From Rhododendron vialii (taxonomy: Eukaryota; Streptophyta; Magnoliopsida; Ericales; Ericaceae), in the NCBI RefSeq assembly GCF_030253575.1, contig NC_080568.1, positions 1,877,501 through 1,941,500 on the forward strand: a DNA stretch of 64,000 nucleotides, in the 5' to 3' direction. Shown piece after piece: positions 1 to 11,333 of the stretch (positions are counted from its first letter, which is position 1; the number at the start of each line of letters is the position of its first letter). The notes beneath the pieces are model-generated. The model saw only the letters and a list, made by a program, of their open reading frames with translations, had not been told where the DNA came from and did not search any database. Both the position numbers and the translations under genes were made by a program.

Positions 1-615
1 AAAAAGATAAGGTAATAAGTTAAAATTACCAAATTTTATTTATATATACCTTTTCTGGTAATTTTTTTTTGAAGCTAGGAGTGGCACATGCCACTCCTCC
101 CCCTACACAATTGATGTGAGCTCCACCACCAAGTATGCAGTTGCCACATTGATGTGTGGTGGAAAAGACTCTCAAAACTCCACTTTGACGGTGATTCAGG
201 AGCACTGAATAATCACTTGTAGAGACTACCAGTAGATAGCACTAGGATGTTCAAAAAGGTTGTTAAAAGGAAGTTGTTTTGCACTCCTTTGGGAGTAATT
301 ATGCCACTCCCCAAATTGTTAACGGCACTCTCCAAGGGAGTGCCAAAATCAACTCATATTGACTTTGTTACTCTCCAAAAGTTAACAATATAGGGAGTGG
401 CAAAATCAACTCATATTGATTTTGACACTCCCATAAAGAGTGTCATTAACAATTTAGAGACTGGCAAAATCACTTTCCTTTGTTTAAGGTTCTCAGATTA
501 ATTGTTACTGTTTCAATCCTACGGCTTGAACTCTTTCATTCCCAAAAGTACTACTACTACCACCTTTGTTTGGAACTTGAGAAAAGTGACAGAAAGGAAG
601 GAAAATTAAAAAATT
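1..615. other. AT-rich intergenic DNA with short palindromic repeats
   Basis: No coding region is supported here. From about 256 to 477 the sequence alternates between copies of a short motif, GGGAGTGNCAAAATCAACTC, and its partial complement around TTGTTAAC. This gives a self-complementary block that looks like a decayed MITE. No target duplication could be fixed. Confidence 0.4.
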
Positions 616-874
616 TCTTTTTCATTGTTTGGTTTGGAAAAAAGGAGAAGATAAAATAGAGAAATCTAGAATTGTCAATAGTATAATTTTCCTCTCATTT
701 TTCTCCCATTTTCCTTTCTCTTCTTTTCTCCTACTTTCCTCACCTTCCAAACAAAAGCTATGTTCCCCAGGGCCAGCTGTGAACTTTCTTTTTTCTGGTG
801 ATTTTTTTGCTTCAAGTATGAGAGTATCCCATGTCCCCAACTCTGTGAGAAGTTATCCACTTGAGTGTTCAAAC

Positions 875-878
<4 letters not shown>

Positions 879-919
<41 letters not shown>
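879..919. repeat. (CT)n microsatellite
   Basis: About 20 perfect CT units. Long open frames crossing it (Ser-Leu runs on plus, Glu-Arg runs on minus) are artefacts of the dinucleotide. Confidence 0.95.
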
Positions 920-921
<2 letters not shown>

Positions 922-1127
922 AAAAAACCCCCGTCTCGACACCTTACAACATTCATTCCTACGCAGGCACATACCCTGTTGTGTCTTCCTCGGATGAGCT
1001 CTTCATCCACCCATCCATCTCTCTCCCTCTCTCAGCCTGGTTTCGCGTCACAGTCGAGGCAGATACACAGCCGACAGCCACTTCTCAGGTCAGCTCTCAC
1101 CACGTATTTCCATATCTCCCCCATTTT

Positions 1128-1242
1128 ATGAAATTGCTTTTAACACATTTCCTTGTTTTATGTTTTGGATTGATTCTTTGCCATGGAGGTCTAGCTAGAG
1201 CTGCGTGCGTGGGCCTTTATCCACCATATCCAAGCTTTTCAG
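1128..1242 (+). other. Possible orphan first exon encoding a signal peptide
   Basis: An ATG opens a 38-codon stretch. Residues 1-25 look like a secretory signal peptide: Lys at position 2, a Leu/Phe/Cys-rich hydrophobic core from about 3 to 18, then GGLARAA as a plausible cleavage region, followed by a short Cys/Pro/Tyr segment. The stretch ends at CAG followed by GTATCA, which fits a 5' splice site. A CT-rich leader lies upstream. No second exon was recognised downstream, and a MULE MITE begins 410 bases further on. It may be the stump of a disrupted gene, or chance. The family is not recognised. Confidence 0.25.
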
Positions 1243-1651
1243 GTATCAAATGTCTTTCTCTTTCGCCTTCATTTGCACGTTTTTCTCAAACCGTATGGAC
1301 GATTGTTAACGAAGCTTTTAAACCGCAAACGAGCCTTTGATTTTTAATCTGAAAAAACCGGCCTGCTCAGTTTTGGTTTTGGTTTTACATGGGTACACGA
1401 ACCGCAATCCGAATCGTAACCGAACCGCGACTTTATTGTGAAAATACAGTTACATATGTATGTAATGTAATACAGCAATATTCTTCAATACTAATTAAGA
1501 TCATTGGACTATGTTGTTGGATATATGGAGCTAGTTATGCTAGGAATAGACACTGGGATTAGGATATGTCATGTGATACTTTTAGTGTTTGATGGGTGAA
1601 TTTTCGAAGTGCTGTAGTGATTTGCAAGACAGGGCCTATTAATTTTCGTTT

Positions 1652-1998
1652 GGTGAAAGTACACGGAGACCCCTTCAACTATGACTTTTTTCACGAAGAC
1701 CCCCTAACATTTAAAACTGCTTATACAGACCCCCTCAACTATATGAAATGAAAAATTGGCTAACTCTGTTAACGGAATGAGAAAAAATGACGATTCTACC
1801 CCTAAAAAGTCATCCACACTGACTCCCTCATCTATAAAAATTGTCCATACTGACCTCTTCATCTTAACGGTGTTTTTGACAGAAGGGTGCTAATTGGTTA
1901 ACGGTTATAGTTGAGGGGGTTTGTATGGGCGATTTTAAATGTTAGGGGGTCTCCATGTAAAAAAGGCATAGTTGAGAGGGTCTCTGTGTACTTTTACC
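1652..1998. mobile_element. MULE-type MITE with perfect 9-bp target duplication
   Basis: Long terminal inverted repeats run from GGTGAAAGTACACGGAGACC on the left to the complement of GAGAGGGTCTCTGTGTACTT on the right. The similarity extends about 100 bases into each side (Tgttagggggtct and related motifs). The direct repeat TTTTCGTTT flanks both ends exactly (1643-1651 and 1999-2007). A 9-bp duplication is the hallmark of Mutator-like elements. There is no coding capacity. Confidence 0.85.
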
Positions 1999-2079
1999 TT
2001 TTCGTTTTCATTCATAGTGGCTAAATTTCAATTTTACGCCTAAACCATTATTTACAGTGCTATCAACTCCTTTGAGGGC

Positions 2080-2197
2080 CGTTCATACGAGACTTTCATT
2101 TCGGCTTCAATTGGGATGTGGTGGTAGGATTAATCCCCTATAATTAATCGAAAGGCTCGAACACCTGAGTTATAAAAAAAAATTGAACGACTTTCAT
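2080..2197 (+). mobile_element. SINE 3' fragment
   Basis: The segment ends in GGCTCGAACACCTGAGTTAT followed by an A run, the usual end of plant tRNA-derived SINEs. A related, more decayed segment is at 9530-9660 (GGCTCGAATATCTGAGTTAC). The 5' head is not clear. Confidence 0.45.
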
Positions 2198-3460
2198 CAG
2201 TGTTACCACAATTACAAAAATGCCACTTCAGTATGTGCACTTTATGCTCATCAAAACTAATCAAAATTTTCTTATAACTTAGTTTTCATTCCTATTTTTC
2301 TCTGATTTTAAGAAGTACAGCAATAGGTTCGGTCTGGTTATATTGTAAGTTCTGTGTGGACTCTGAATTGTTGGTGGAGTTCATTTTTTTTTTTTTTTAA
2401 ATTTTGGTTAAGTTATTAAGAGTGTGTTCTACTAACTAAAATAAGTACTATTTAATTATTTTTTTTGATCGGCAAAGTACTACTTAATTTTTGAATTAAA
2501 GGTAATGCATTATGAGAGAATGACGTGTCTCGTAAAGTGAGAAATAAACACTTTAAAAATAAGAAACTTGACAAAACAGGGCCTAAGCCTAGATAAAAAT
2601 GTTTTTGAATAAAGACAAAGAGAAAATCAAATGGATTTTTTTCCAAACATAAATAATTTTTTTTGAATCAAATCCCTCGACAACAAATCATTTCCTTTCC
2701 TCGAATAGCAAAAATCTCTTTTACTCTCCGTTCCAGAACATCTTCTTAAAAAATAAATACTTATTTCACATTTTTAAACTAAAAAATAATATAAATAAAT
2801 TTTTTTTTTTGCACCGTATAAAAGATCTTGATAAAATTTATCAAACAAGATCCATATTGCTAGAAAAATTATTTGCGTAGACACATTATTTTTTAGCTTA
2901 AAATTACTTTCTTAAAAAATAAGTACTTAAAATGAGTTATGGAACGTGAATAACAAAAATCTCTTTTACTCCCCGTCACAGTCACGCTTCCTCTTCCTCT
3001 TTAATTACTCCTCAATAGACTATAAAGTATACTAAACACAAACACACAGAGAGAGAGAGAGGTGCTTAGAAAAAGCCGAACCAAAAACCACCACCAAAAC
3101 TTGCTAGTACGTACGGTGCCGGACTAAAATTGGTGAAAAATTACACGAATTTTTTCCTTCCCAATGAGATCTGTAAATTGGTGGAAAAATTCATGCTCGT
3201 ACATTATTTTTTGCGTGCATGATTACCAAGAGAGGCCAGCAATTTTTTGGTGTAAAAGTTAATGATGGTATGTTGCATTGAATTGAATTCACAAATTAAT
3301 GATGGTGGGTAGTTCATCTACTTCTTGGTGTAAAAGTTGATGTTAGAAAAGTTTTTTCACAGAAGTTAAGAACATTTTTTTTCCTGAAGTGTTGGACAGA
3401 GTGAGGACTGTGAGGAGTAAATGTTTTTTTTTTCCTTCTTCAAAAAGAAAAACTCTTTAG
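2198..3460. other. AT-rich intergenic DNA
   Basis: No gene is seen. About 2740-2960 resembles the reverse complement of 11110-11330 (shared AAGATCTTGATAAAATTTAT-like and GCACCGTATAAAAGA motifs), so both probably belong to one repeat family. A short (GA)n run lies near 3047-3062. Confidence 0.4.
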
Positions 3461-3471
3461 ATGTTTGGTTT

Positions 3472-3756
3472 TAGGGGTGGGCAAAAAACCCGAGCCCCGA
3501 CGGACCCCGACCCGAAGGGTTTCGGGCGGGGCCGAACATATGGTTCGGTCGAGTACAGGTACACTTTTCCAAAAAAATCAGTTTTCGGTTCGGGGCCCGG
3601 GGTGCTGTTTTTTCTTACCCGACCCGACCCGACCAAAAAAATCGGTTACGCGGTCGGATATCCCCCCTCATTTGGTTCGGGTTCGGGTCCCAAAAATTCG
3701 ATAACCGACCAATCGGGATCGGGATCGGGACCGAACCCGACCCGTGCACACCCCCA
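3472..3756. mobile_element. hAT-type MITE with perfect 8-bp target duplication
   Basis: The left end is TAGGGGTGGGCAAAAAACCC and the right end GTGCACACCCCCA, with an interior rich in CCCGACCC/CGGGATCGG motifs. TTTGGTTT is repeated exactly at 3464-3471 and 3757-3764. End sequence and 8-bp duplication both fit hAT. The open frames through it are compositional. Confidence 0.85.
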
Positions 3757-4295
3757 TTTGGTTTGGTAGCCTTATTTTAACGATATGTTTTTGGAAATTC
3801 TCTCCCTCTCTGAACAAAACAAGGGAATAAGAAAAATTCTGTCCTCCCTTCCGGTTCTTTCCCAAGTTTCTAAAATTCTCTCCTCCTTTCCGGTTTTTTA
3901 CCCAAGTTTCTACAATCTCGCTAATCCGGTGGTTGTTAAAGCTCGTGGTTGACAGTAGGAACCAGAAAAGTTCCAAAACTCTATAACCCTGACCCGCAAA
4001 GCATTACCGAACCACCGATGATACTCCTTTCTAAGATGCGAACAAATAATATACGTACTTATATTGACGAAGGCGGACCCTATTTTGGGCCCATTATTTG
4101 GAAGACCTAAGCGGCGGCCTTTTGGTCCTTGCTCTAGGGTCGGGCCTGAAAGCATGCCAAACGACACATCTACTTTTCTGCCAAATGATACCGCAGCTTC
4201 ATTGCCCAATGAACACCAGTGCTTGGTGGATATTCATCCACACCATCTGCAACCTCATTTGGAGGAGACCTTAAAACGATGGGAAAGTCTTTAAT

Positions 4296-4556
4296 ATACA
4301 CCCCTTTAAGGTGACCATATGCACCTATTGTGTGATTCATATTGTGTCACCTCATAACAAATCATTTGTATGACCGGTCATTCATAACATTTTATTTCGT
4401 ATCGTAACTTTTATACTAAAAATTCATAACAAACTTTTCATCAATATGATTCGTAATTTTTTAGCAATAGATTCATAACATTTTGGGAATCATAAAATTT
4501 TGGTATATTTCAATAAAGGTGCATATGATACACACTCAAATAAGAGGTGTGTATTG
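4296..4556. mobile_element. MITE-like hairpin
   Basis: The left arm has ATACACCCCTTT and CATATGCACCTATTG. The right arm has CAATAAAGGTGCATATG and AGGTGTGTAT, forming an imperfect inverted repeat around an AT-rich core with repeated ATTCATAACA motifs. The target duplication was not resolved. Confidence 0.55.
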
Positions 4557-4689
4557 TATCACTTCCCTAAAACTATATGACACATTGACAACATTACAAT
4601 CAATTGATCATAAAAATCCATAACATGTAAAGCAGCATTGACCAATAGTTGAAACTATACAACATTACAGTATAATAATGTGAATCCAA

Positions 4690-4880
4690 CAACAACAATA
4701 ACAGAACTCATGTAGTCCGCAATCATTGGGGGTATAAGCGGGGGAAAATTGGAGACAGACCTAACCTTTGAATTTGACTTTTTAAGAACTTCGGTATAGT
4801 GAGCTCAATGGAGGAAAATGATTCATGTAGCCGACCTAAAGTGATTGGGACTTAAGGCTCGATTTGGTTTGGTTTGTTCT
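4690..4880 (+). mobile_element. Possible retroposon (LINE/SINE) 3' tail
   Basis: Contains GATTCATGTAGCCGACCTAA followed by GATTGGGACTTAAGGCT. This pairing is common at 3' ends of plant RTE-type LINEs and derived SINEs. The motif TAAGAACTTCGGTATAG occurs twice (near 4783 and 4887). No coding sequence is visible. Confidence 0.35.
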
Positions 4881-5599
4881 GTAAGAACTTCGGTATAGTC
4901 CGGGTCCCATATAAGACCAATGTCTCTCTCTTTATTTGGACGAAGGTTGCGGCTCATTGACTAGTTTGACCACAGAACATCAATAGGAATTAAGTTGGAA
5001 TCTTCCCACAAAGGATTGAGCACAGTTCTCCTAGCTATAGATAAATCCTCTGAAGAATCAAGAACTAGAGAACTTGCTTCAGGTTGATAATTATTTTATG
5101 AATTCTCTTTCCTTTAGATCTTTTTTAGGCGATAGTGGCTAAGCTGCGGAAAAGCCCTCTATGTGCAACGTAAACTCGCCCTAAGCTACAAGTCTTTTCA
5201 TACTATCATCCTAAACACTTCCGGTAGACACCTTTATTGCTCTCCGTACTTGGTCAAGGCTTCTTTCCAAACCCATAAATTGAAGTGTACTATTTCGATT
5301 CATGATTTTCACGCACAAGATATGTCTTTGTGCGGCACAGAAATTTACAAAAATGTGCGGCATAAGATATAACTTTTCCGTGGAAATGATAAATCGAGAT
5401 ATTGCATGTTCGTTTATGGCTTGAAAAATAAGTCTCGACCAAGATGGAGGTCAAGGAAAGTATGTCTAGCAAAAGTGTTTAGAATGTTCAAAAGACTTAC
5501 TCTGGCTTCTATTATAGTAAGGCAAGTCTGTAAGCGACCACACTGCATATAAAACATGTAAGGTCCTTGCTTGAGGAGTTGTAGCGTGATTGTTGGACT

Positions 5600-5830
5600 T
5601 GCTTGCAAACTCGCGGCCGGGAAGTAGCATTGGCCGAACGTGGTGGCCCGACCCCTCGTGGCGGGAGAGTGTCTCCAACGGTGTGTAATACCCTCGCGCT
5701 TCAGCTTTTAGAGCTCTTCCACCTGTATCTACTCCTATGGCAAATCATCGATCCTGTGGTGGAGAGGATTTCTTTAGTAGTAGCTAGTCGGTGTACATCA
5801 GCGAGGACATGCGAAGATTAGGCTAATACC
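5600..5830 (+). pseudogene. PMD C-terminal exon relic (left arm)
   Basis: The translation PTPRGGRVSPTV followed by a degenerate Ala/Leu/Ser stretch and VVERISLVVAS corresponds to the last exon of the intact PMD gene (APHSERASPARH ... LVEYSSFVA). Stops and small indels interrupt it. It belongs to the left arm of the 5.6-7.0 kb inverted repeat. Confidence 0.5.
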
Positions 5831-6976
5831 TCAGCACACTCTGGAGAATAACCTAGTACATCCACATTGGTCATAGGCCGCCTTTTTAATAGCCAATTTG
5901 AAGAGATGTAGGTTGTAGCTTTTGATAATTTTGTCACTCCACCGCAGCACACAACAGAGCTCGTCTTCCCTGTATCTGTACAAGCATCTTTGGAAAACCA
6001 ATGCTTGATCAAAACACTCCCTTAAATCCCCATCTCATGGCCCTCTGATTCCATTTTAACCTTCAATTGGATTATGTCACTTCTGAATGCGTTCGAGTGG
6101 GATCTCAAAATCTACCACCTACCGAATTTTCCTCAATTTGTTGAGTAACAGTGTGTAATAGTAAGATATGTTCTGCATCCAACATCCTTAAGAAGTAGCC
6201 CAACTGCATTCACATTGATGGGGTTGGCGCCGACTCGAGTGTTGTGGTTGTTTGAGATATCCATAGGCAGTTGCACGACCTAATTTTCTTACTCCGAGAT
6301 GCGAGTAAGAAAATTAGGTCGTGCAACTGCCCATGGATATCTCAAACAACCACAACACTTGAGTCAGCGCCAAGCCCATCAATGTGAATGTACTTGGGCT
6401 ACTTCTTAAGGATATTGGATGCATGACGTATCATACTATTAAGCACGGTTACTGGACAAATTGAGGGAAATTCGCTAGGGGGCAGATTTCGAGATCCCCA
6501 CTCGAATGCATTTTGGAGTGAAATAATCCAATTGAAGTTTAGGATGGAATCAAAGGGTCATGAGAGATTGAGGGGTGTTTTAATCTGAGCATTGGTTTTC
6601 CAAAGAGGCTCGTACAGGTAAAGGCAAGACGGACTCTGTTGTGTGCTACGGCGGAGTGACAAAATTATCAAAAGTTGCAACCTTCTCTTCAAATGGGTTA
6701 TTAAAAAAGGTGGCCTATGACCAGTGTAGATGTACTAGGTTGTTCCCGGGTGTGTGCTGAGGTATTAGCTTGATCTTCGCATGTCCCTGCCGTTGTACCC
6801 CGGCCAACTATTACTAAAGAACTCTCCTCCACCATAGGAGTAGATACAGGTGGAGAAGCCTTAGAAGCTGAAGCGCGACTAACACGAGTATTACGCACCG
6901 TTGGAGACGCTCTCCTGCCACGAGGGGCCGGGCCACTCATCTAGCCAATGCTACTTTTCGACCGTGAGTTTGCAAG
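5601..6976. repeat. Large inverted repeat of PMD-tail sequence
   Basis: Two arms of about 0.69 kb (5601-6294 and 6303-6976) are reverse complements with scattered differences and small indels, separated by an 8-base spacer at 6295-6302. The innermost arms carry GTAAGAAAATTAGGTCGTGC and its complement. The outer ends match the C-terminal exon of the PMD gene at 34,035-36,997. Just outside the inverted part, a segment of about 50 bases containing CTGCATATAAAACATG occurs in the same direction on both sides (5530-5582 and 6971-7022), so the rearrangement was not a simple palindromic copy. Confidence 0.8.
6701..6940 (-). pseudogene. PMD C-terminal exon relic (right arm)
   Basis: The minus-strand translation contains APRGRRASPTVRN, SRASASKASPPVSTP and VEESSLVI. 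These match APHSERASPARHG, SCASASRAPPPAPVP and VEYSSFVA in the last exon of the intact PMD gene in this window. It is the inverted counterpart of 5600-5830 and is better preserved. No upstream PMD exon is recognisable nearby. Confidence 0.55.
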
Positions 6977-7261
6977 CGACCACGCTGCATATAAAACATG
7001 CAAGGTGCTTGAGGAGTTGCTTGTCAGTGGTGTTGTGATTACAGTGTGTGAGATGGAGAAGAGAGGTGGTGGCGGAGTTTGGGGTGGCTGTCGGTGGTGG
7101 TGCGTGAGAGAGAGAAGAGAGGATATTGTGTGGTGTTCTGAAAAAGAGAGATGATTTCACGATTCAAAATTCCCAAATTTTGAATTTTGGGACCACAGCT
7201 GCCGCGTCGTAGAGGGGTGGACCTCTTACCTTTCCACGTAGGATTGGCGTAGAGGTCGGGA

Positions 7262-8262
7262 TCTCGATCCCTGCTGGTAGCAAAATTGTTTTGAAATATG
7301 CTTTTGCTTGTTAGAGTGCTAATACATTCGTAGTGGATGCTATCAGAGATACACTTTTTGTGCATCTCTGGGAACGTTTTCAGGAATGAGAGGGGCCCGT
7401 TCCACCCCACATTTTAAAAATTAACAATCCACACCCCACGATGACAGACTAGCAAAAAGGTTGCACGATGATAGGACCCAAAAAGTGGCCACACGTGACA
7501 GACCTCAAACGCGGTTGCACGTGAGGGGGCATGTTAAGTAAATGAATCCCACATTGCTTGGGAGTGGAATTGGTGATTTTTTAATAACATCTGAGACCTC
7601 TCTACTCATTGCCAATTGATTTTGAAATGGATATAAAGTCTCCACAAGTTTAGCATTCCATAATTCTTTTACTTGTGATGATGACATGTGAGCACCATCT
7701 TAAAAAGAGTTAAGGTTAATGAAATAATCATTTAAACCTTTTCCTGTTTCAGTTTCCATCTAGTATTAACGAAACAACAGCTAATGTTTGTACTACGACG
7801 TTTTGCAGTGAGATGTCACTTGAAGCAAACCGTGCTGTTGTCTTTACTCCAGATTTCCCAATTTCATGGTCTCATCATATTTAAAGCAACAAATTGTACA
7901 TTGTTGTCTTAGAATTTCAATGTTTTTATTATCTTAATTTGTTGGCTCGTTACCATCTGATGTTGCATTAAAGGGTTAGGCGGGTAGCTACTGTAGTACT
8001 GTACTGTTACCTTCCTTACTATTCATGCCTTTCTTTTCCATCAAAATGCTAATCCAGGCTCCCTCGCGTTGGGAGGGGCTTGTGTACTGAAGTTCAAACA
8101 TTTTGACCCAGGAATTCCTAATTGATCTAAATCGGGCTCAATGCCTTTTTTTCTTTTTATACAGAAAATACTGTTCTGCCTCATATGTAGTATCTACTCC
8201 GATGCTGTTTAAGATGTTGGGTATTCCTTTTATATATGATGATAGACAAAATTTTGTTTTAA
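7262..8262 (+). pseudogene. SWAP70-like intronic remnant (first unit)
   Basis: The noncoding sequence aligns with the intron after the PH-domain exon in the SWAP70-like pseudogene at 18.2-18.8 kb. Shared landmarks are AAATATGCTTTTGCTTGTTA, GATGTCACTTGAAGCA, GCAACAAATTGTACATT and ATGCTGTTTAAGATGTTGGG. It follows the PMD-tail inverted repeat, so the PMD then SWAP70 order of the later units is kept. No coding exon survives. Confidence 0.55.
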
Positions 8263-8889
8263 TTTACCATTGAGTTAGTGGTCTCCCAAGGCCCTATATA
8301 AAATAATCTAGGAATTTAAGGTACATTATGCAACGAAAATCATGCCAATAAATCAAAGTCAAAATGCATCATAAAAGGGTAGACCCAGGGATAAATTCCA
8401 ATCTATGCGCACTGAAATATATAATCTTCAAACTTTCTTTACAATATCCCACTTTCATCCTACACCCAATCTTTACCGCACCAACAAGCCCACCAAACAC
8501 CAATTGTGTTAGATGAATACCGTGCTTATATATCACACTCGCCTATAAATATCAGAAGAAGAGATAATAAGTACAAGTGAAAAATACTTCCTTACGACTT
8601 ACGAGAGAGCATTGTATAAATACACTAAGCCTCCTTGACACCATGTGGGTTGTGTTATTTCTCAAGACCCCAAGGTGAAGGTCTAAGGTTTAAGGCTTGG
8701 TAGAAGGAGATGAGCCATCAGAGCATTGTATAAATACAAAAACTATTTGTTCATTGTACTACGTTTGAGAGTTCTCGGACAAGACTATCTAGTCCCTTGT
8801 TTGTCCTTGAGGGCGAAAACTAACTTGACCATCGGAGGACATTTCCGATCGTCAACACTGCCCGAAGTATCCATAATGTTGTTTTGTTT
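8263..8889. other. Intergenic DNA, possible LTR-like fragment
   Basis: No coding region. The motif GAGAGCATTGTATAAATAC occurs in two forms about 110 bases apart (8600-8740). AAACTAACTTGACCATCGGA near 8815 resembles sequence found near plant LTR-element ends. The evidence is weak. Confidence 0.25.
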
Positions 8890-9110
8890 TGCATAAAGCA
8901 CAGTTCATTAGGAGAGATCAACGTCTTCAAGGAAGTTAATTAAGGAGTAAATCCCACCACGACTAATCACAGACTCTTGTAAATCTCTCTTTCAGAATGA
9001 TTCAGCAATCAGAGGTGCCATTGATTGGGCAATCTTTGCTTGGAAGTTGTTCCTGGTAACGACTTGGCCAAAAGATTACTATTTTGTTTTTCTTTTTGCT
9101 CTTGTCAACC
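8890..9110. repeat. Direct repeat partner of 12,730-12,975
   Basis: About 220 bases match 12,730-12,975 in the same direction, including TTGCATAAAGCAC, GATCAACGTCTTC, GGTGCCATTG, TTGTTCCTGGTAAC and CTTGGCCAAAAGATTA. This copy has only GGAGAGATC where the other carries a long (GA)n tract. In the second copy the repeat lies just after the GRF QLQ fragment, so it may be duplicated GRF intron sequence. Confidence 0.7.
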
Positions 9111-9529
9111 TGCCGATCGAACATAGGTGGTTTGGCTTAATAATTCTTTTCAATTTTTCGTCTTTGGTAGTTGTGCGTCATTTTTATCATGGATTAGTTC
9201 GTTTCGACGGAAAGAATCTAAAAAATGATGCCTAAAAGCTTAAAAATGTTTACTAAGACAAATAATCCAAAACAGATAGTAGATGTTTTGGGATTATTAT
9301 CCTATTTTCTGGATGTTTTTTTCAAGTTTGGTTCATATTATTGATTTTTTATTAATTTTATCAAGATGAATGAATAGTTTAGAAAAATTTGACGCAAAAC
9401 TAACCACTGCGTAGTATTTTTTTCAAAATACAACCAAAAAATAATCTAATGGTAAAGTTAGGCAAAATCACTCCTAAATTGCAATTTCAAAGTGAATTTG
9501 TTCCCTCACATACACAATCCTTTGCGGCT

Positions 9530-9660
9530 AGTCCTTGTGAGACTTTCTTTCCGACTTTAATTGAAATCGCCGCTAGTGATAGTAGGATTAGTCTCCCATA
9601 ATTAATTCAAATGTACAAAAATTGGCTCGAATATCTGAGTTACAAGAGAATTGAATGACT
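9530..9660 (+). mobile_element. Decayed SINE fragment
   Basis: Related to 2080-2197: GAGACTTTC, TTTAATTGAAAT and a GGCTCGAATATCTGAGTTAC end occur in the same order. The A tail is degraded. Confidence 0.4.
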
Positions 9661-10053
9661 TTCCAGTTTCTTGTTTTTTTGCCATTTCTCCTAAAATTAC
9701 CCCTTTATATGTTGATGATATGTGTTGTCGAGGGATATTACTCCAGATTGAGATCCTCTGTGAGGATTCCTTCCTGTGAGGATCGTGTGAGAAATTTCAT
9801 GGAATCTGGACCGTCTATTTCGACAATCAATTGTCCGAATGTGTTTTTATTTTTGACCGATAATAACTCCCTCTAATTTATCATTTAGTATAATAAAAAT
9901 TTTGCCCGTTTTCAGTGTCATTTGGTATGGCTTTACGCGTTAGGTCAGCGTCCTTTGGTATAGCTTTAGCCTTCAACAACACATTTCAGTGTCCTTTGAT
10001 TCCGTAGAGAAAAACTTATTTACGGCCAATTCGTGAATGAGTCTTTGCAGGAA
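9661..10053. other. Intergenic DNA, no gene seen
   Basis: AT-rich and free of recognisable coding sequence. About 9730-9840 (GAGATCCTCTGTGAGGATTC ... TTTCGACAATCAATTGTC) shares motifs with the hairpin at 11,650-11,835. Confidence 0.4.
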
Positions 10054-10247
10054 GGGGTTGCAGCCAAGCACTTTTTGTTAAGTGGGTGTTGAGCGGCTGA
10101 TCCGACCGTTCATCTCGGCAATCGATGACTTGAATTTTGATTGAGCGATGGACGGTTCAATGCACTTAGATACAATCCGAGCCGTTTGTGCCGAGATGAA
10201 CAGCCAGATACTGCTCAGCATCCCGCTTGGCAGGGGTGCTTGACAAA
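10054..10247. mobile_element. Small MITE-like inverted repeat
   Basis: The left arm has CCAAGCAC and TGAGCGGCTG with CGTTCATCTCGGCA. The right arm has TGCCGAGATGAACAG, GCTCAGCATCCCGCTTGG and GTGCTTG. Together they form an imperfect hairpin of about 190 bases. A related CATCTCGGCTATCAATG hairpin lies in the polygalacturonase intron at 63,550-63,727. Confidence 0.55.
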
Positions 10248-11088
10248 ATCCCGGGTCCGTCTTTTGCAGCAACCAATAGGCTTTTAGGCAAACCGCCCCA
10301 ACCTCTTCTTGTATGCTTTAGGGTGAATTGTTACCACAGTTTTGATGAGCACTTTATGCTCATCAAAACTTTTCTTTTTCATTTTCTTTCTTTTTCCTCT
10401 TGTTATCTGAAAAATTAATGGTCAGTCCTATTTATTTATTTTTATCAAGGAGTCCTAATTATTCATTCGACACATAATAATATGCAAGCTCATGTTTTTT
10501 CCTATTTAGCTAACGCTAAGCTAATGATCTCATCTGGAAAAAAAAAAAAGAGAGACCAACTTTTTGGATCCCTCTTCAAAAGCTGAACACTTGCACTTGG
10601 TAAGGGTGACAAAAAATTAGTTGAACCAAACTGGACCAAACTGAACACTTGCACTTGGTGACGGTTTTTCAAGCTCTCCAACATTGACGGTGAAGGCGTG
10701 TGCAGCTGCTCTGCCTCCGAGCTTCCGGTCCTCATCTGGTCCATGCAGCAAGGACAGACTTGCCACTCTTAACAAACATTTTCGACTAATGGAGTTCCGG
10801 TTCTTTGTACTTTGTTTTATTATATATAAATGAGATTATCCTGTTTGTAAAAAAAAAAAAAGGGGTTCGGTCTGGTTGTATTGGAGCCTTGGAGATATTG
10901 TGTGGACTTCAAACAGTTGGTGGAGTGTTTTTTTGTTGTTATTTTTGGCTTAAAGGTCCTAGATAAATACTATATTTGTTGCTTCAGGCTAGTTATTGTT
11001 TGGTTATGTGTTCATTTTTTGAAAAATAAAATAAATTGGTGAAATGATAAGACTAAAGTACCAGAGTACGTATCAATTATAAGACTAA
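10248..11088. other. Intergenic DNA with possible LINE tail
   Basis: No gene is supported. TTCTTTGTACTTTG, a short TATATATAAATGAG and a 13-base A run at 10,790-10,860 resemble the 3' end of plant L1-type LINEs. TGATGAGCACTTTATGCTCATCA at 10,342-10,364 is a short perfect hairpin. Confidence 0.3.
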
Positions 11089-11333
11089 AGGCCCCGTTTC
11101 AGAAGAAAAAAAAATCCTTATTATTTTGTGGGAAGGCAATTTTTAAACTTAAAAATTATGGACTTGTTGAGATCTAAAAATATGCAACCTGGATCTTGTT
11201 TGAAAGATCTCGATGAGATTTTTTATACGATGCAAAAAAATTTGGAAAATTATTTTTCATTTATATTATTTTTGAGTTTGAAAATGTGAAATAAGTTGCT
11301 TATTTTTTAGAAGATTTCTGGAATGGGGCCTAA
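11089..11333. mobile_element. MITE-like element with GGCCCCGTTTCAG ends
   Basis: The left end GGCCCCGTTTCAGAAG mirrors the right end CTTCTGGAATGGGGCC allowing two mismatches. CTAAAG lies next to both ends. The interior is AT-rich and resembles the reverse complement of 2740-2960. Confidence 0.5.

Noticed and set aside
861-1340. 159-residue plus-strand open frame
   Set aside because: Its first part is a Ser-Leu run from the (CT)n tract; only the ATG at 1128 gives a plausible protein start.
3461-3769. Open frames over the GC-rich block
   Set aside because: They lie wholly in the hAT MITE and reflect CCCGACCC/CGGG repeats.
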